Shown: one piece after another, positions 9,201 through 16,641 of the stretch
Position numbering within the stretch: the stretch's first letter is position 1
Layout: each line of letters begins with the position of its first letter
Source: a virus
Direction: 5' to 3' (one strand)
Virus record (IMG/VR): IMGVR_UViG_3300035180_000278
Location: 1 to 43,470 of that record
Length of the DNA: 43,470 nucleotides
Made by a program: the position numbers and the translations under genes
The notes under the pieces: model-generated
The model's database searches: none
What the model was told of the DNA's origin: nothing
Seen by the model: the letters and a program-made list of their open reading frames with translations, nothing else

Positions 9201-10818
9201 ACTCTTCAATCGGTATGCGCATGTCGGTGCCAGTGGTCAGTGATTGCTCATACTGCGCAGCGATTGATGGTGATAGCTCATAGATCTTGTCAGCCACGCC
9301 CGACTGCGCAAATTCTTTGGCTGAGATATATAGCTCTTGCACAGGGCCATCTTCAGCAGCAGACTTTACGAAATCAGAGAATGTGTTGGTGTCGCGCTGG
9401 TTTACCTTGGAGGCCGCAGCGAGCTGGTTGAGTTGTTCAATGACTTTGGTTTGTTGTTCAGTTTGTTGGGCCGTTTTAATTTTTGAATCATGCCCCGCCG
9501 CCCCAGCAAATGCGCCACCCGTTAAGCCGCCTACAAACAAACCGGCTACCATTTGCTCACCAACTCCTTCTGTTAGTGATTGATTAGGATCAATATTATG
9601 AGCTGTCGCCATGTTAGCGGATAACTGTTCACCACCACCTTGGATAGTTTCGACAGCGGCTTCGTTGGCAAAACCCTTACCGAAGCGTGGTAAAAATGCG
9701 CCCCCTTCACCAATGATCTTGCCAAAGAACTTGCCACCCACCAGATTGGTTGCAGCATCCACTGCACCTGCACCAATACCTGACATTTCGCCAGTTTGAG
9801 ACGCGGTGTAAATACGTGCAGCACTTGGGTTGAATCCCTGCTTAATGAGCGCTTGATAGGTTGGTGATTTTTCAATCTTGTCCTGAGACAGCTTTTCCAC
9901 ATTACTCTGAGAGCCTAGCGCGCCCTGCGCATAACCGACAGCCCCCTCAGATCCAGCACCAAATTTACTGGCCATATTAACAGCCGCGTCCACCCCGGCT
10001 TTCTTTGCAGCCTCGGCAGACATCCCCTCGATCAGTGCTTGCTTTTCCACCTGCATCGAGGCGCCACGAGTGAGGTACGCAGTTAATGCGAGGGCCGCCG
10101 TTGTGGGTAGCGATCGTATTGCGTCGCTCACCATCTTGACAGGTGACAGGTAGGCCGCCTCTCCCGTGTCGGTCGTGGCATATTTTAATGGATCAAATTC
10201 TGCCTTTGTCTTCGCTGACCGATCATCCATAATTAAATCAGCGGCGGTCGTCTGGTTACGCGCAAACCGCGATAGCCCCATCGTCACACTATTATCGCGC
10301 AGGTTTTTTAATTTAGCGTCATCGTTTTTATAAAGAACCGCCGCGTCGGTATCACTCAAGGTGAACGGGTTGACGGTATCTATTAACTTGGCACCCGCCC
10401 CCATCAGATCGACAATACCTGCAGTACCCGAGTGGCCTAACTGCGACAGTGTTGTTTCAACACTCGACATTACCCCGGCGTCGTCATGCACCAGCTTTGC
10501 AAACTCAGGGTCGAGCGTGATTTTTTCGCGCAGCTTGGGGGCATCCTTTGTTTCTTCGTTCAATACCTGAGAATCTGCAATGCGATGATATTCATCGGGT
10601 TGAGCTTTGACTGCGGCAGCAGTTGTCCCTAATAGATCTGCCACACGCTTGGCACGTGCATATTCATCAGGGTTAGTTTGCACGGCCACGGCGGCCGATG
10701 ACTTGAAGGCATCCGACTTACCATTTTCCTCGGCCATCATTTGATCTAGGTAAGGGTTAGACTTAGCTGCCGGTGTGGAAGCCTCTTTGTCCTGCATCAT
10801 TTTTAAGTAGTCGGTCAT
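3241..10818 (-). CDS. Giant internal/ejection virion protein with two GGDEF-like domains and a metallopeptidase-like motif
   Basis: The 2525-residue protein is coded by 17% of the genome and lies where T7-like phages keep their internal core/ejection proteins, so it is probably ejected with DNA. Seen in order: Ala/Gly-rich helical N-terminus (1-690); a degenerate GGDEF-like domain (about 690-830, starting DDMTGLYS, with RGGGRF at 781-786 in place of GGDEF); a polar linker (864-925); a second GGDEF-like domain (about 950-1110, starting DELTGFYT, with GGDEF at 1040-1044, no RxxD inhibitory site at the expected spacing); HEAGH at 1174-1178 followed by a helical region, as in metallopeptidase domains of phage polyvalent proteins; a long helical middle; and LFTVFYSFMNTAFNLG near 2350, a motif I associate with large polyvalent-protein C-termini. 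ATG overlaps the upstream stop (TAATG). Enzyme activity is inferred only. Confidence 0.85.
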   Translation of the reverse strand: MTDYLKMMQDKEASTPAAKSNPYLDQMMAEENGKSDAFKSSAAVAVQTNPDEYARAKRVADLLGTTAAAVKAQPDEYHRIADSQVLNEETKDAPKLREKITLDPEFAKLVHDDAGVMSSVETTLSQLGHSGTAGIVDLMGAGAKLIDTVNPFTLSDTDAAVLYKNDDAKLKNLRDNSVTMGLSRFARNQTTAADLIMDDRSAKTKAEFDPLKYATTDTGEAAYLSPVKMVSDAIRSLPTTAALALTAYLTRGASMQVEKQALIEGMSAEAAKKAGVDAAVNMASKFGAGSEGAVGYAQGALGSQSNVEKLSQDKIEKSPTYQALIKQGFNPSAARIYTASQTGEMSGIGAGAVDAATNLVGGKFFGKIIGEGGAFLPRFGKGFANEAAVETIQGGGEQLSANMATAHNIDPNQSLTEGVGEQMVAGLFVGGLTGGAFAGAAGHDSKIKTAQQTEQQTKVIEQLNQLAAASKVNQRDTNTFSDFVKSAAEDGPVQELYISAKEFAQSGVADKIYELSPSIAAQYEQSLTTGTDMRIPIEEYASKIAGTEYSQGLLQHLKTDPDGMSGAEAKGFMDNHAEKLHAEMEQLIEHDSGRDEFMASHDVVKQKILDQMNTVGRFSPAANEMYATLIASHNAVRAAQLNITPEAMFEKQTLGVRGESVMGDSFNQRYDLVSDQVDPELAMFDDHAKRSAEHGLTQQQAEAVMPETMRDDMTGLYSDTELRQAMVRAKKVGGYHYVEFDLFNLGGANKAMGANARTDAVLKQLGSAVAESFEGQIAARRGGGRFAVLVKDGFASEAAIDMAAQKAQAIAKENGLDQIAAPKVPGAKGIALYGAQTKLEGSIDEIITRVQNDTREQMPKGEQNVNRNEAGQTWLAASTGQAARVSRSIGQGNQQEQGKARTGEEGYGRTLERKGSPGVSATTSLIAPDNFALDSHSSKSKQAGLTQQQQDGTKPYTDRDELTGFYTANDVRKSLARALEQVKKSDKAIPVAGLDVSNLSGLTEALGLKTADIVFKNIAHIAAEEVQKIPGADLIPFRNGGDEFLFIAPGATVEQLNDALRSAQQAIQSYIIAVGIQDLPHPKHVGVAEKNGSGIYFGVDQLVNADTDASEYIDKLDAQVEKEKGQPKRMTAGEPIELRGESNGEFNQPARGSFNPETNLISLLKNADLSTFLHEAGHFFFENDIALAGELLNKPGVQPGEQQILDDTHALLKWHGIQGDLTDQLRQWATMDFEEKRTHHERTAEAFEAYLFKGEAPSIELQRVFQTFRAWLLNVYKSLKQFLEGHPEAGKLDDTVRGVFDRMLATTDEIKMAEHARSMQPLFASAQEAGMSREEFEKYHHEGMQGTLDAIQYLQARGLRDMEWLHNAHTKEVNKLKQKSEALRREIRSQVRTEVMSQPVYRAWSWLTGKNTDKVGAYVPPKSSPEHVDETIDGLFAAIAKLGGLSKEQVISTWGTDPADKPASGIFGKSVWRKSGRSLDDIAEALGQYGYLERDENGKVDLHEFEDKFKAELSGDVQRSTAYDYTRDQDVRNGDQVDLSSVHAGRLDLGDLKAMDLPAEVIEKLNTNRMVSPNGINPDVLSEIIPGFTSGDALVRAVAAADAPTDVIENLTDARMLEGHGDLSSPEAISRAADQVIHNRAREKVLLTEANTMAKGLGKQPILAKAAKMFAEASIARLKIRNIKPSLYTGAEVRAAKASAEAHRKGDIAAALAEKRNQVLNTMMARAAYDAKEEVEKGIDYFKKFDKDSSRKSIDPDYTDQIDALLDRFDLRKSTSLKTIDKRKSLAAWLAAKELEGLAPDIPEALQNEANRQSYKEMTVEEFRGLVDSVKQIEHLGRLKNRLLTAKDQRAYEAVRDEMVASINEHADGRTADMRTPTTNTGRAIQGLKTFFAAHIKASTIIRVLDGGKDGGTVWKYLLQPANERSSWETTKRAEATIALTKIMAPVFKQGKMGGKGQYFASIDRSLNREARIAMALNVGNESNMQRLLGGEGWTIEQIMPVLETLTPAEWNAVQQVWDHFESYRPLIAKKERNVYGKEPEWIEHKPFDIKAADGTMVSMRGGYYPVKFDPMASQRAEEHNDAEAAKRQLQGAYTTATTRRSFTKGRVEEVNGRPLLYTLSGLYSGVNEVIHDLAWHEWLIDSNRLLKSQSIDTAIRSQYGPDFKRQLKTWSEAIAEGDGGTAQGVDKALGRLRQGISASGLGFNVVSAAMQITGFNQSIVHVGPKWIGQGIAEYTANPMAAKRKVSEMSEFMENRARTRFRELNELRNKVQDESAAMGAVKGSTYFLMMQMQSVVDVPTWLGAYNKALAQEDNDERAIALADQAVIDSQGGGELKDQSAIERGGPAQKLFTVFYSFMNTAFNLGVTATMTEKSKGKLAAKYLMLYTVPAVLGMMLKQALVPSGDGDDDENLAQKLINAQLDYLMGLMVVVREFGEAAKMVTGTDDKARDYAGPAGLRLISDAGKFAKQVHQGEFDDAFRKTAINLMGDVTGLPSAQVNRTITGANALADGETGNPAALAFGFKR
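8043..8228 (-). CDS. Possible nested gene inside the giant virion gene
   Basis: An ORF of 61 residues runs in the +1 frame within the linker-coding part (residues 864-925) of the 2525-residue gene. Its ATG at 8226-8228 is preceded by AAAGGAG with six bases between, a stronger SD than most genes here. The product starts MSTEMRLGRLGLLHLQDKPQ and continues as a charged helix rich in Lys/Glu/Ala (NKEKHEQAKRDMDARLKERE), protein-like composition quite unlike the random shadow frames around it. The host-frame linker at this point is Gly/Gln/Arg-rich and could tolerate overprinting. Function unknown. Confidence 0.55.
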   Translation of the reverse strand: MSTEMRLGRLGLLHLQDKPQELAEALDKVINKNKEKHEQAKRDMDARLKEREARASAQQPA

Positions 10819-12590
10819 TATTTAGTCGTCAATGATTTTCGGAATTGGGCAATCATATTTTCTTCGTTTGCCATGTACTCTGGTTTGTTTGGGAATTGCT
10901 TGTGCATTTCCTGCATCGCTGAAAATAGACTCGCCCTTTGTTCAGCACTAGGCTTGCTATGCGCAATGTCATCAGCACCCATTTGTATGGGTGACTTTTC
11001 AACATTACGGCTAAACATGCCAGGGTCGACTGTCACTTTAGGTTTGGATAGTTCAGACTCCATCAGCGCATCCTTCTCGGTGCGACTGAGTTGACGCTTG
11101 AGCCTTTGTTGTTCAATCTCGATCTTGTTCTCGACGTTGACCTTGAGCATACCTAGCTCACGCTTTTTGGCTTCGCTAAGGTGTGTGTCATAAGGCTTTA
11201 AACCAAAACGGTCGGCAAGACTATTAAATGAATCCTGGTCGTATTGCGCATCACGAATGGCACCAGGCTTTTGTAGCTCGTCCCATTTATCGGCCAGCCT
11301 CAGCGTTGCATCTTTGCCAAACATCGGGCGCATGGCCTCGATCTGCGCGCGACTCTTAAACTGAGTAAGTGCAAGCGGGTCGTTTATGGTTATGTACTTG
11401 TCTTCGTTACCGTAGAGGTTGAGTTGTTCAGTGTCTCTGACAATTGATAGTTGATGGCCAAGTTTTGCATCCTTGTGGGCAAGCCACTCGTCCATTATCT
11501 TGGTTCTAACATCAGACGGCAGAGCCATAAACTCACGCGTCTTGGATACCATAGCAATAGACATACCATCTTCGAGGTGGCCATACAGGCCATTAACATT
11601 ACCGGCATTCACCTCTTTCTGTTGGGAGTTGAACATTGAAGCCTTCTCCCTAAGTTGCAGCTTGGCGTGCGCGGCCCCATCGCGGTCGCCCTTGAAATCA
11701 TTATCAATTTGAGCATCCATATCAAACACACGAACTGGTGCATTCAAATCCGTAGGTCCCATCTCTTGCCATATCTTGTTGAAGCCCACTGCGGCACGCT
11801 CATAAACAATCGCCGGTTGTACCAGGTTATTGATAGACTCGCGTATGCCCAATGTCATATTGTCAGCATTGTCACTGGCATACTTGGCGGCACCCATGGC
11901 GTTACCCGATTGGATCATGGTGCGCACCGTGGCGGCATAAACGGGAGACATAGCCGCCTTTGTTTCATGGTCCAGCATCTTGGCATCCCACCCCTTACGG
12001 GCACCGCGCTCTTGCAGTATGTCGATACCGACTTTCATTTCAGCCTTTTGCCGATCAGCGTCACCCGAGAATGTGCTGGCAGAATCGACAGCGGCTTGAA
12101 TGCCAGACTTATCTGTCGCATCAAGATAGACCTCTTGTTGTCTTAATACATGGGCACCGAGTTCACCGCGTAGTGTTTCTCGCTGGGTGTTCATGTGTTC
12201 AGTAAATGCCGCTTTTTGATAGTCATTACTAAGGCCATCGCGGATCTTGCTCATACCTTTGTCGTAGAGTTCAATGTGATAATCCAGCATTGACTTGCCA
12301 TCTTCGCTTGTTGCCAGCGCATTCTTGCCTTCGAGCTGGTACATATTCAATTTCAGCTCGATGTTACCTTGGGTGCCTTCGGCTACGGCTTCGTTCAGAC
12401 GTGCCTTGTTTGCAATGTAATTCGCACGCTCAGCAATGCTCGCACCGCTTGCACCCAAGGCCATCAAGCCTTCGCCCAGGTCGGCAGTAGACTTGCCAAT
12501 AGGATTGGCAGGGCCTTGCGCCTGGTTCATTACAGGCTGCGGCGACGCCGCGTTGACTTGAGGTGCGTCGTAAACTGGAACTTTAGCCAT
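10818..12590 (-). CDS. Internal virion (ejection) protein, helical
   Basis: This 590-residue protein lies between a small pore-like internal protein and the giant protein, the same three-gene order as T7 gp14-gp15-gp16. The sequence is almost wholly helical and charged, with an N-terminal Pro/Ala segment (PVYDAPQVNAASPQPV) and no membrane segment or enzyme motif. T7 gp15 and its relatives form the tube through which DNA crosses the periplasm; that role is inferred from position, size and composition. Both ends use TAATG overlaps, coupling translation to the neighbours. Confidence 0.75.
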   Translation of the reverse strand: MAKVPVYDAPQVNAASPQPVMNQAQGPANPIGKSTADLGEGLMALGASGASIAERANYIANKARLNEAVAEGTQGNIELKLNMYQLEGKNALATSEDGKSMLDYHIELYDKGMSKIRDGLSNDYQKAAFTEHMNTQRETLRGELGAHVLRQQEVYLDATDKSGIQAAVDSASTFSGDADRQKAEMKVGIDILQERGARKGWDAKMLDHETKAAMSPVYAATVRTMIQSGNAMGAAKYASDNADNMTLGIRESINNLVQPAIVYERAAVGFNKIWQEMGPTDLNAPVRVFDMDAQIDNDFKGDRDGAAHAKLQLREKASMFNSQQKEVNAGNVNGLYGHLEDGMSIAMVSKTREFMALPSDVRTKIMDEWLAHKDAKLGHQLSIVRDTEQLNLYGNEDKYITINDPLALTQFKSRAQIEAMRPMFGKDATLRLADKWDELQKPGAIRDAQYDQDSFNSLADRFGLKPYDTHLSEAKKRELGMLKVNVENKIEIEQQRLKRQLSRTEKDALMESELSKPKVTVDPGMFSRNVEKSPIQMGADDIAHSKPSAEQRASLFSAMQEMHKQFPNKPEYMANEENMIAQFRKSLTTK

Positions 12591-13129
12591 TATGTAGTAA
12601 TTCCCGATGTACTAGATCTACCGGTGTTCATCATGTACCACTGCGCGCCCACCTTGCCAGCATTGCCTATCAGCGACCCGGCGGCAGACAACCCCGGGTT
12701 GATGTTCCCGGCGGCGGCGTTGTTCAGGGCAGAGGTTGTTTGCATGTTGGATGATTGGGTGCGATAGCCCCAGGCTTGTGCGATAGCATTGGTCTCAGTG
12801 GTGATGGCGTCTTGTTCACCCATTACGTCGGTGGTGGTGAGTACGTTGATGGCCGAATCACTGTCGAGTGCAATGCCGTTGGCGGCCAGGCCGACGCGCT
12901 GTGCGCTCTTAACTTGAGCCGTGTGCATACGCACACCCTGCACGGCACGTTCGCCTTGTACAAGTGCGGTTTGTGCAGAGCCTTCAGCGATGCGTGCGTT
13001 AATGTCAGCAATGCGCGCCTGAAATTCAAGCGATGAGCGCTGGCCAGCAGCAGAGAAGTAGGTGCCTATGGCACCACTCACTGCACCATAGGCCATGAGG
13101 CCGACTGAAGCCTTGCCGTATCCGTCCAT
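12590..13129 (-). CDS. Internal virion protein, pore-type (gp14-like)
   Basis: The product has 179 residues. It begins with a Gly/Ala-rich weakly hydrophobic stretch (ASVGLMAYGAVSGAIGTYFSAAG), then a helical region (EFQARIADINARIAEGSAQ) and another small-residue segment near the end (GLSAAGSLIGNAGKVGAQW). This layout is usual for the first internal virion protein of podoviruses, which enters the outer membrane during ejection. An SD AGGGGG precedes the ATG by 8 bases. It is the first gene after late-promoter copy 4, and its TAA overlaps the next ATG. Confidence 0.75.
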   Translation of the reverse strand: MDGYGKASVGLMAYGAVSGAIGTYFSAAGQRSSLEFQARIADINARIAEGSAQTALVQGERAVQGVRMHTAQVKSAQRVGLAANGIALDSDSAINVLTTTDVMGEQDAITTETNAIAQAWGYRTQSSNMQTTSALNNAAAGNINPGLSAAGSLIGNAGKVGAQWYMMNTGRSSTSGITT

Positions 13130-13155
13130 CCGATGACCCCCTAAAATATACCGCT

Positions 13156-13190
13156 ACGATACTGTGTTATTTAAGAGATACGCATACCTA
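13156..13190 (-). promoter_or_regulatory. Candidate late promoter, copy 4 (ejection genes)
   Basis: Minus strand TAGGTATGCGTATCTCT, 12 bases, then TATCGT. Its TAG is the stop codon of the nozzle gene. The start would fall near 13149, giving a short leader before the 179-residue gene. Confidence 0.65.
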
Positions 13191-15236
13191 GCCGCCTATT
13201 ACTACGTCCATGGTCATGGATACCAATGTCAGCGGTAGTGGGTCAGCCTGACGGATAAACACTTGACCACTATCACCCCAGCTCGGGCTTAACATAATGG
13301 CGACCTCTTCTGTTTTGAGCGCGGGTGCCGTGCCGTAAGTTTCAGAGGTGCGTTGTTTAGCTTCAACCAATTCGCTGGCATTGGGTCCTGCAAAGATACC
13401 GCTGGATCTATAGACGCGCAGCCACACTTTGTTTACGTTTTTATAGCGACCCTGTGCCATGCCGTTATCAATCTGCAAGGCCATGGGTAAGGTGTTAATG
13501 TCGGCCGTAATTGGCAGGCCTATTTGCACTGTGCTGGCCGCGTTGTCCAAAGTGATTGCACCACTCGTCACCACTCGTCTTGGATGCACCGAGCCGTCGG
13601 CCAATATGCTCACTGTCTTGCCCTCAAGGTGCGACAAGCCTGTGATGTTTGTCGCAGGCGTACCCGTGTAGGTCAGCCCACAATCAACAAAGAAAGCATC
13701 AGCCTGGTTCACAAATTGACGGGTTTGCATACGCTCGATGTAGCGCTTACTCGATCCATTTATCGTGCGACTCACCAGTGCATAGAGCACGTCCTCGTTA
13801 CCCTCGGCCACTACAGCGATGGATTCGAATACGCCATCAGTGTCGTGCTGGTGCCAGGCAACCACTTGTTGCTCGGGTATATAGGTCATGCCCAGCAGCT
13901 TGCCATTGCTCGAGACGAACCAGCATATCGGCACTGGGCTTTTGGCATAGGCCATGTCGGTGATATCCAGATTGTCGAAGAGGTGGGGTGCACGCAGAGA
14001 GAGGTCACCGGTTATGTAGCTGTTCGCCTGGAATGAATACGACAGCTCACGCACATGGCCGCCGCGTGCTGACCCGAAGATCAAGTTTGTGTTCACAATA
14101 AAGGGTTGCACGTTGCTGCAGCCGACGAACGATTGGGGCTTTACGTTGATCGATGAGGGGGTGATCGCGTCATTGGTTGACGAGGCGCGCCATTCTGTTG
14201 AGCTGGTCAGTATCATCATGGCATTCAACGGCACCAGGTGTCTGATCGTATTGGCTTCGCGTGAGGCAATCTTGAACGATATCGAGTTGTCATCGCGCGA
14301 CGGTATCGTGGAGCTCATATCTGACTCGGTGCCGGTGCGGCTCATCCATGTTGTTTGTGGCAAGTTGGTTGTGCCGGCAAAGCAGCGACGTTGTTCAAAG
14401 TAACTCACCGCTGCAGGATAGCTACCCGTAGCGTTGAATGGGTTGGTGTAAGTGGGCGGTGTGCGGCTAAGATCTGGCGCTACGTTTTCATCTTTAAATG
14501 TCACCGCAGCAGCATCAATGTCACCAATGTATCCATATACCCCTGCACTAAATTTATATATACGATAACGTGTGGCACCCGCTGCGGCTGTCCAGCTCAC
14601 TGTGTTGCTCGCACCACTCGCGTATATGTTGTTGGTCACGGTGTTGCTGGTAGCAGGTAGCGATTCGCTGATCTTGTCGGCACCGATGGCCGTCACTTGA
14701 TACGTGTAGGTGTAACCTGTACCAACGGGTGCATTGGCCACTGTGGTGGCCGCTGTGGGTGCCGTCACTTGTGGGTCAAAACTAATACCGGTGAAGGTCC
14801 AGTTGAGCGATGCAATGCGTCGCAGTTCTTTGGGTGCGTACCCTGGGTGTACCAGTGTCATCACGTCGGCAGACTGCACATAGTGAATGTCTACCAGATC
14901 CGCTTCCGCATAGGTATTACTTATCTCATAGGGTGAGCCGCCATTCATCAAGGTGCCACCTGCCGTATGAAAGCGGAAGTACCCGGCGCCCATTTCGATC
15001 ACCATGGTTTGTGTCGTGGAATAGGTGAACGGTATCAGCCTGACTTTTGCGCTGGATGTTTTAACCTCACGCACAAATTTGAACCCGGAGCGGTTGGCAC
15101 ATGGCCCATGGGGTAGTGCAATAAAGTTGCGCATGGTAGCCACGCCTGCCAGATACTTGGGGTCATCGATACGCCCAAAGAACTCGGGTGTTACTTCACC
15201 ACCGTTGAAGGCTTTACTGAATGTGCGAATGGTCAT
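13188..15236 (-). CDS. Tail nozzle protein (T7 gp12-like)
   Basis: The preferred ATG at 15234-15236 overlaps the stop of the adaptor gene as ATGA, giving 682 residues starting MTIRTFSKAFNGGE; an ATG five codons earlier is less well coupled. The N-terminal motif (FNGGEVTPEFFGR, then LPHGPCANRSGFKFV) is characteristic of podoviral nozzle/tail tubular B proteins. Residues about 155-255 look like an inserted fibronectin-III-type domain (TGYTYTYQVTAIGADKISES ... RYRIYKFSAG). It should form the distal tail tube below the adaptor. Length fits the family (T7 gp12 is near 790). Confidence 0.9.
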   Translation of the reverse strand: MTIRTFSKAFNGGEVTPEFFGRIDDPKYLAGVATMRNFIALPHGPCANRSGFKFVREVKTSSAKVRLIPFTYSTTQTMVIEMGAGYFRFHTAGGTLMNGGSPYEISNTYAEADLVDIHYVQSADVMTLVHPGYAPKELRRIASLNWTFTGISFDPQVTAPTAATTVANAPVGTGYTYTYQVTAIGADKISESLPATSNTVTNNIYASGASNTVSWTAAAGATRYRIYKFSAGVYGYIGDIDAAAVTFKDENVAPDLSRTPPTYTNPFNATGSYPAAVSYFEQRRCFAGTTNLPQTTWMSRTGTESDMSSTIPSRDDNSISFKIASREANTIRHLVPLNAMMILTSSTEWRASSTNDAITPSSINVKPQSFVGCSNVQPFIVNTNLIFGSARGGHVRELSYSFQANSYITGDLSLRAPHLFDNLDITDMAYAKSPVPICWFVSSNGKLLGMTYIPEQQVVAWHQHDTDGVFESIAVVAEGNEDVLYALVSRTINGSSKRYIERMQTRQFVNQADAFFVDCGLTYTGTPATNITGLSHLEGKTVSILADGSVHPRRVVTSGAITLDNAASTVQIGLPITADINTLPMALQIDNGMAQGRYKNVNKVWLRVYRSSGIFAGPNASELVEAKQRTSETYGTAPALKTEEVAIMLSPSWGDSGQVFIRQADPLPLTLVSMTMDVVIGG

Positions 15237-15856
15237 CGTATGCTCATCCATGTCACGTTATGGGTGGGTGTTATCTTGCGTTGATTAGCATCGGACTCAC
15301 CGGCTTCACCCATCCAATGCTTAACCATTTCACTGCAGCGCTTGCTTTCAGCCGAGCCTTCAGATCCTTTGATCACCGGCCCCGCTAACATGCTGGCCAG
15401 GTGCCATGATAAGGCGGTGACGAATAGTGGCGAGAACTTGGTGGTATCGGCTTGACGAATGGTATAGCGCACAATGGCATCAACCTGGTTGGTGTAAATT
15501 ACGTCGTTACCCAACTCATCGACTTCAGCCGAGAATGGAACCGGTGTGTAGGTCCCGTTCTCACTGTAATCATCGGTCACACCTGATGGCAATACGGCCA
15601 AAATCCCAAGCACATTGTTGGGCTGCAGGTAGCAATATGCCCACTCACCCCTTGTGGTGGACAGTTGCGCCAGCGGTTGACGCACGGTAGAAAAACCCCA
15701 CGCGTGCATTTCCAGCAGACCGTCACGCGCAATCGGATAGAAGCGCGCACAATGTTCAGCCTGAGCCGACCCTTCGGGTGGGTCAAGACTTGCCACGGTT
15801 GCACTGTCGCCCAAATGAGCCAATGCCAAGTTTGAAATGTCAACTTCGGACGCCAT
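15233..15856 (-). CDS. Tail adaptor protein (T7 gp11-like)
   Basis: This 207-residue protein starts MASEVDISNLALAHLGDSAT, the recognisable start of T7 gp11-type adaptors, followed by CARFYPIARDGLLEMHAWGF and later a helical SWHLASMLAGPV. It would form the ring that joins portal to nozzle, consistent with its place directly before the nozzle gene. SD AGGGG lies six bases before the ATG, just after a terminator-like hairpin. The stop overlaps the nozzle start. Confidence 0.9.
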   Translation of the reverse strand: MASEVDISNLALAHLGDSATVASLDPPEGSAQAEHCARFYPIARDGLLEMHAWGFSTVRQPLAQLSTTRGEWAYCYLQPNNVLGILAVLPSGVTDDYSENGTYTPVPFSAEVDELGNDVIYTNQVDAIVRYTIRQADTTKFSPLFVTALSWHLASMLAGPVIKGSEGSAESKRCSEMVKHWMGEAGESDANQRKITPTHNVTWMSIR

Positions 15857-15867
15857 ACGCTACCCCT

Positions 15868-15900
15868 AAAAAATAGGGGTCAAGGTTCCCCCTGACCCCT
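15868..15900 (-). terminator. Rho-independent terminator or attenuator after the capsid genes
   Basis: On the minus strand AGGGGTCA and TGACCCCT form an 8-bp stem with a 10-base loop, followed by ATTTTTT. It lies after the capsid genes and before the adaptor. No late-promoter element lies between it and the adaptor, so partial read-through must feed the tail genes. Confidence 0.8.
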
Positions 15901-15932
15901 TAAAACTGCCTTACAGCAGGACGAGGAACAAC

Positions 15933-16100
15933 TTAAACTAGATCAGATCCAGACTTCTTGACGCCCTTTGCTTCTTGCTTGTCATCGACAAGCTCGAGAT
16001 TGGCAGACGGTTCGCCGTCGTATTCAACGATCTCGCCTTCCTCAACGATACGATTGACAATGTAAGACTTCTCGAGCACTCTGAATTTGCGCATGGCCAT
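15933..16100 (-). CDS. Small acidic head-module protein
   Basis: A 55-residue protein that starts MAMRKFRVLEKSYIVN. The ATG at 16098-16100 has AGAGG eight bases upstream. The segment EEGEIVEYDGEPSANLELVD resembles short proteins (..PGEVVEYDG..NLE..) found next to capsid genes in many phages, often thought to be head-associated. The C-terminus is Lys-rich. It sits between the cement protein and the terminator. Function unknown, but the pattern is recurrent enough to accept it as a gene. Confidence 0.75.
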   Translation of the reverse strand: MAMRKFRVLEKSYIVNRIVEEGEIVEYDGEPSANLELVDDKQEAKGVKKSGSDLV

Positions 16101-16127
16101 GATAAATACCTCTTTAATAAATAGGGA

Positions 16128-16145
16128 GGTGGGCCGTAGCCCACC
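16128..16145 (-). other. Intergenic hairpin with a UACG tetraloop
   Basis: GGTGGGC-TACG-GCCCACC on the minus strand is a perfect 7-bp stem closed by C-G around UACG, an extra-stable tetraloop. No U-run follows. It probably protects the 3' end of capsid mRNA from exonucleases. Confidence 0.6.
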
Positions 16146-16151
16146 AGGTTA

Positions 16152-16586
16152 TTACGTCACTGAAAAGCCTGAAGCGTAGAACTTCTTGCCATCTTGCAGA
16201 TCGTGCGTGATTGCCGAGCTGTAAGTGCCTGAAGTTGTTGTCGTACCTACGATCGTGTACTGCACACCAAGGTAACGCTGACCAGTTGAACCTGCGCGAG
16301 CATTCAAACGCACTATCACGTTGGTGTTAATTGGCAATGATGCGATGGCAATCGCGCCAGATGTACCAATAATGGTAGGTGTACTCAGGGCGGCAGAAGC
16401 AGAAGTAATCACCTGAAATTCAACAGATGTGGGTGTTGTTGGTGCAGCTTCCACGTTGAAGTTAAAGTACAGGTTTTCACCTTCGCCAATGTCCTTGGCT
16501 TGAGACAGGTCGATCGTATCGGTAGATACAGCCGTTACGGTCACTACCTGTGATGTAGATACTTGAAGCAATTTGTCGATAATCAT
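16152..16586 (-). CDS. Capsid cement/decoration protein (Bbp16-like)
   Basis: The 144-residue protein is Thr/Ser/Ala/Val-rich and all-beta in appearance, starting MIIDKLLQVSTSQVVTVTAV with DTIDLSQAKDIGEGENLYF and RYLGVQYTIVG. This matches the Bbp16-type cement proteins encoded directly after the major capsid gene in BPP-1-like phages, which clamp capsomers on the shell surface. SD AAGGAG is eight bases before the ATG. Position next to the capsid gene supports the call. Confidence 0.85.
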   Translation of the reverse strand: MIIDKLLQVSTSQVVTVTAVSTDTIDLSQAKDIGEGENLYFNFNVEAAPTTPTSVEFQVITSASAALSTPTIIGTSGAIAIASLPINTNVIVRLNARAGSTGQRYLGVQYTIVGTTTTSGTYSSAITHDLQDGKKFYASGFSVT

Positions 16587-16641
16587 TTTTAAATCTCCTT
16601 AAAGTTTGCAGGGGTCCAGGTTTACCCTGGGCCGCTAGTCA

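Noticed and set aside
15938-16144. 68-residue ORF overlapping the 55-residue head-module gene
   Set aside because: Different frame, Ser/Arg-rich shadow; the 55-residue frame has the SD and the recurring VEYDGEP..NLE pattern.
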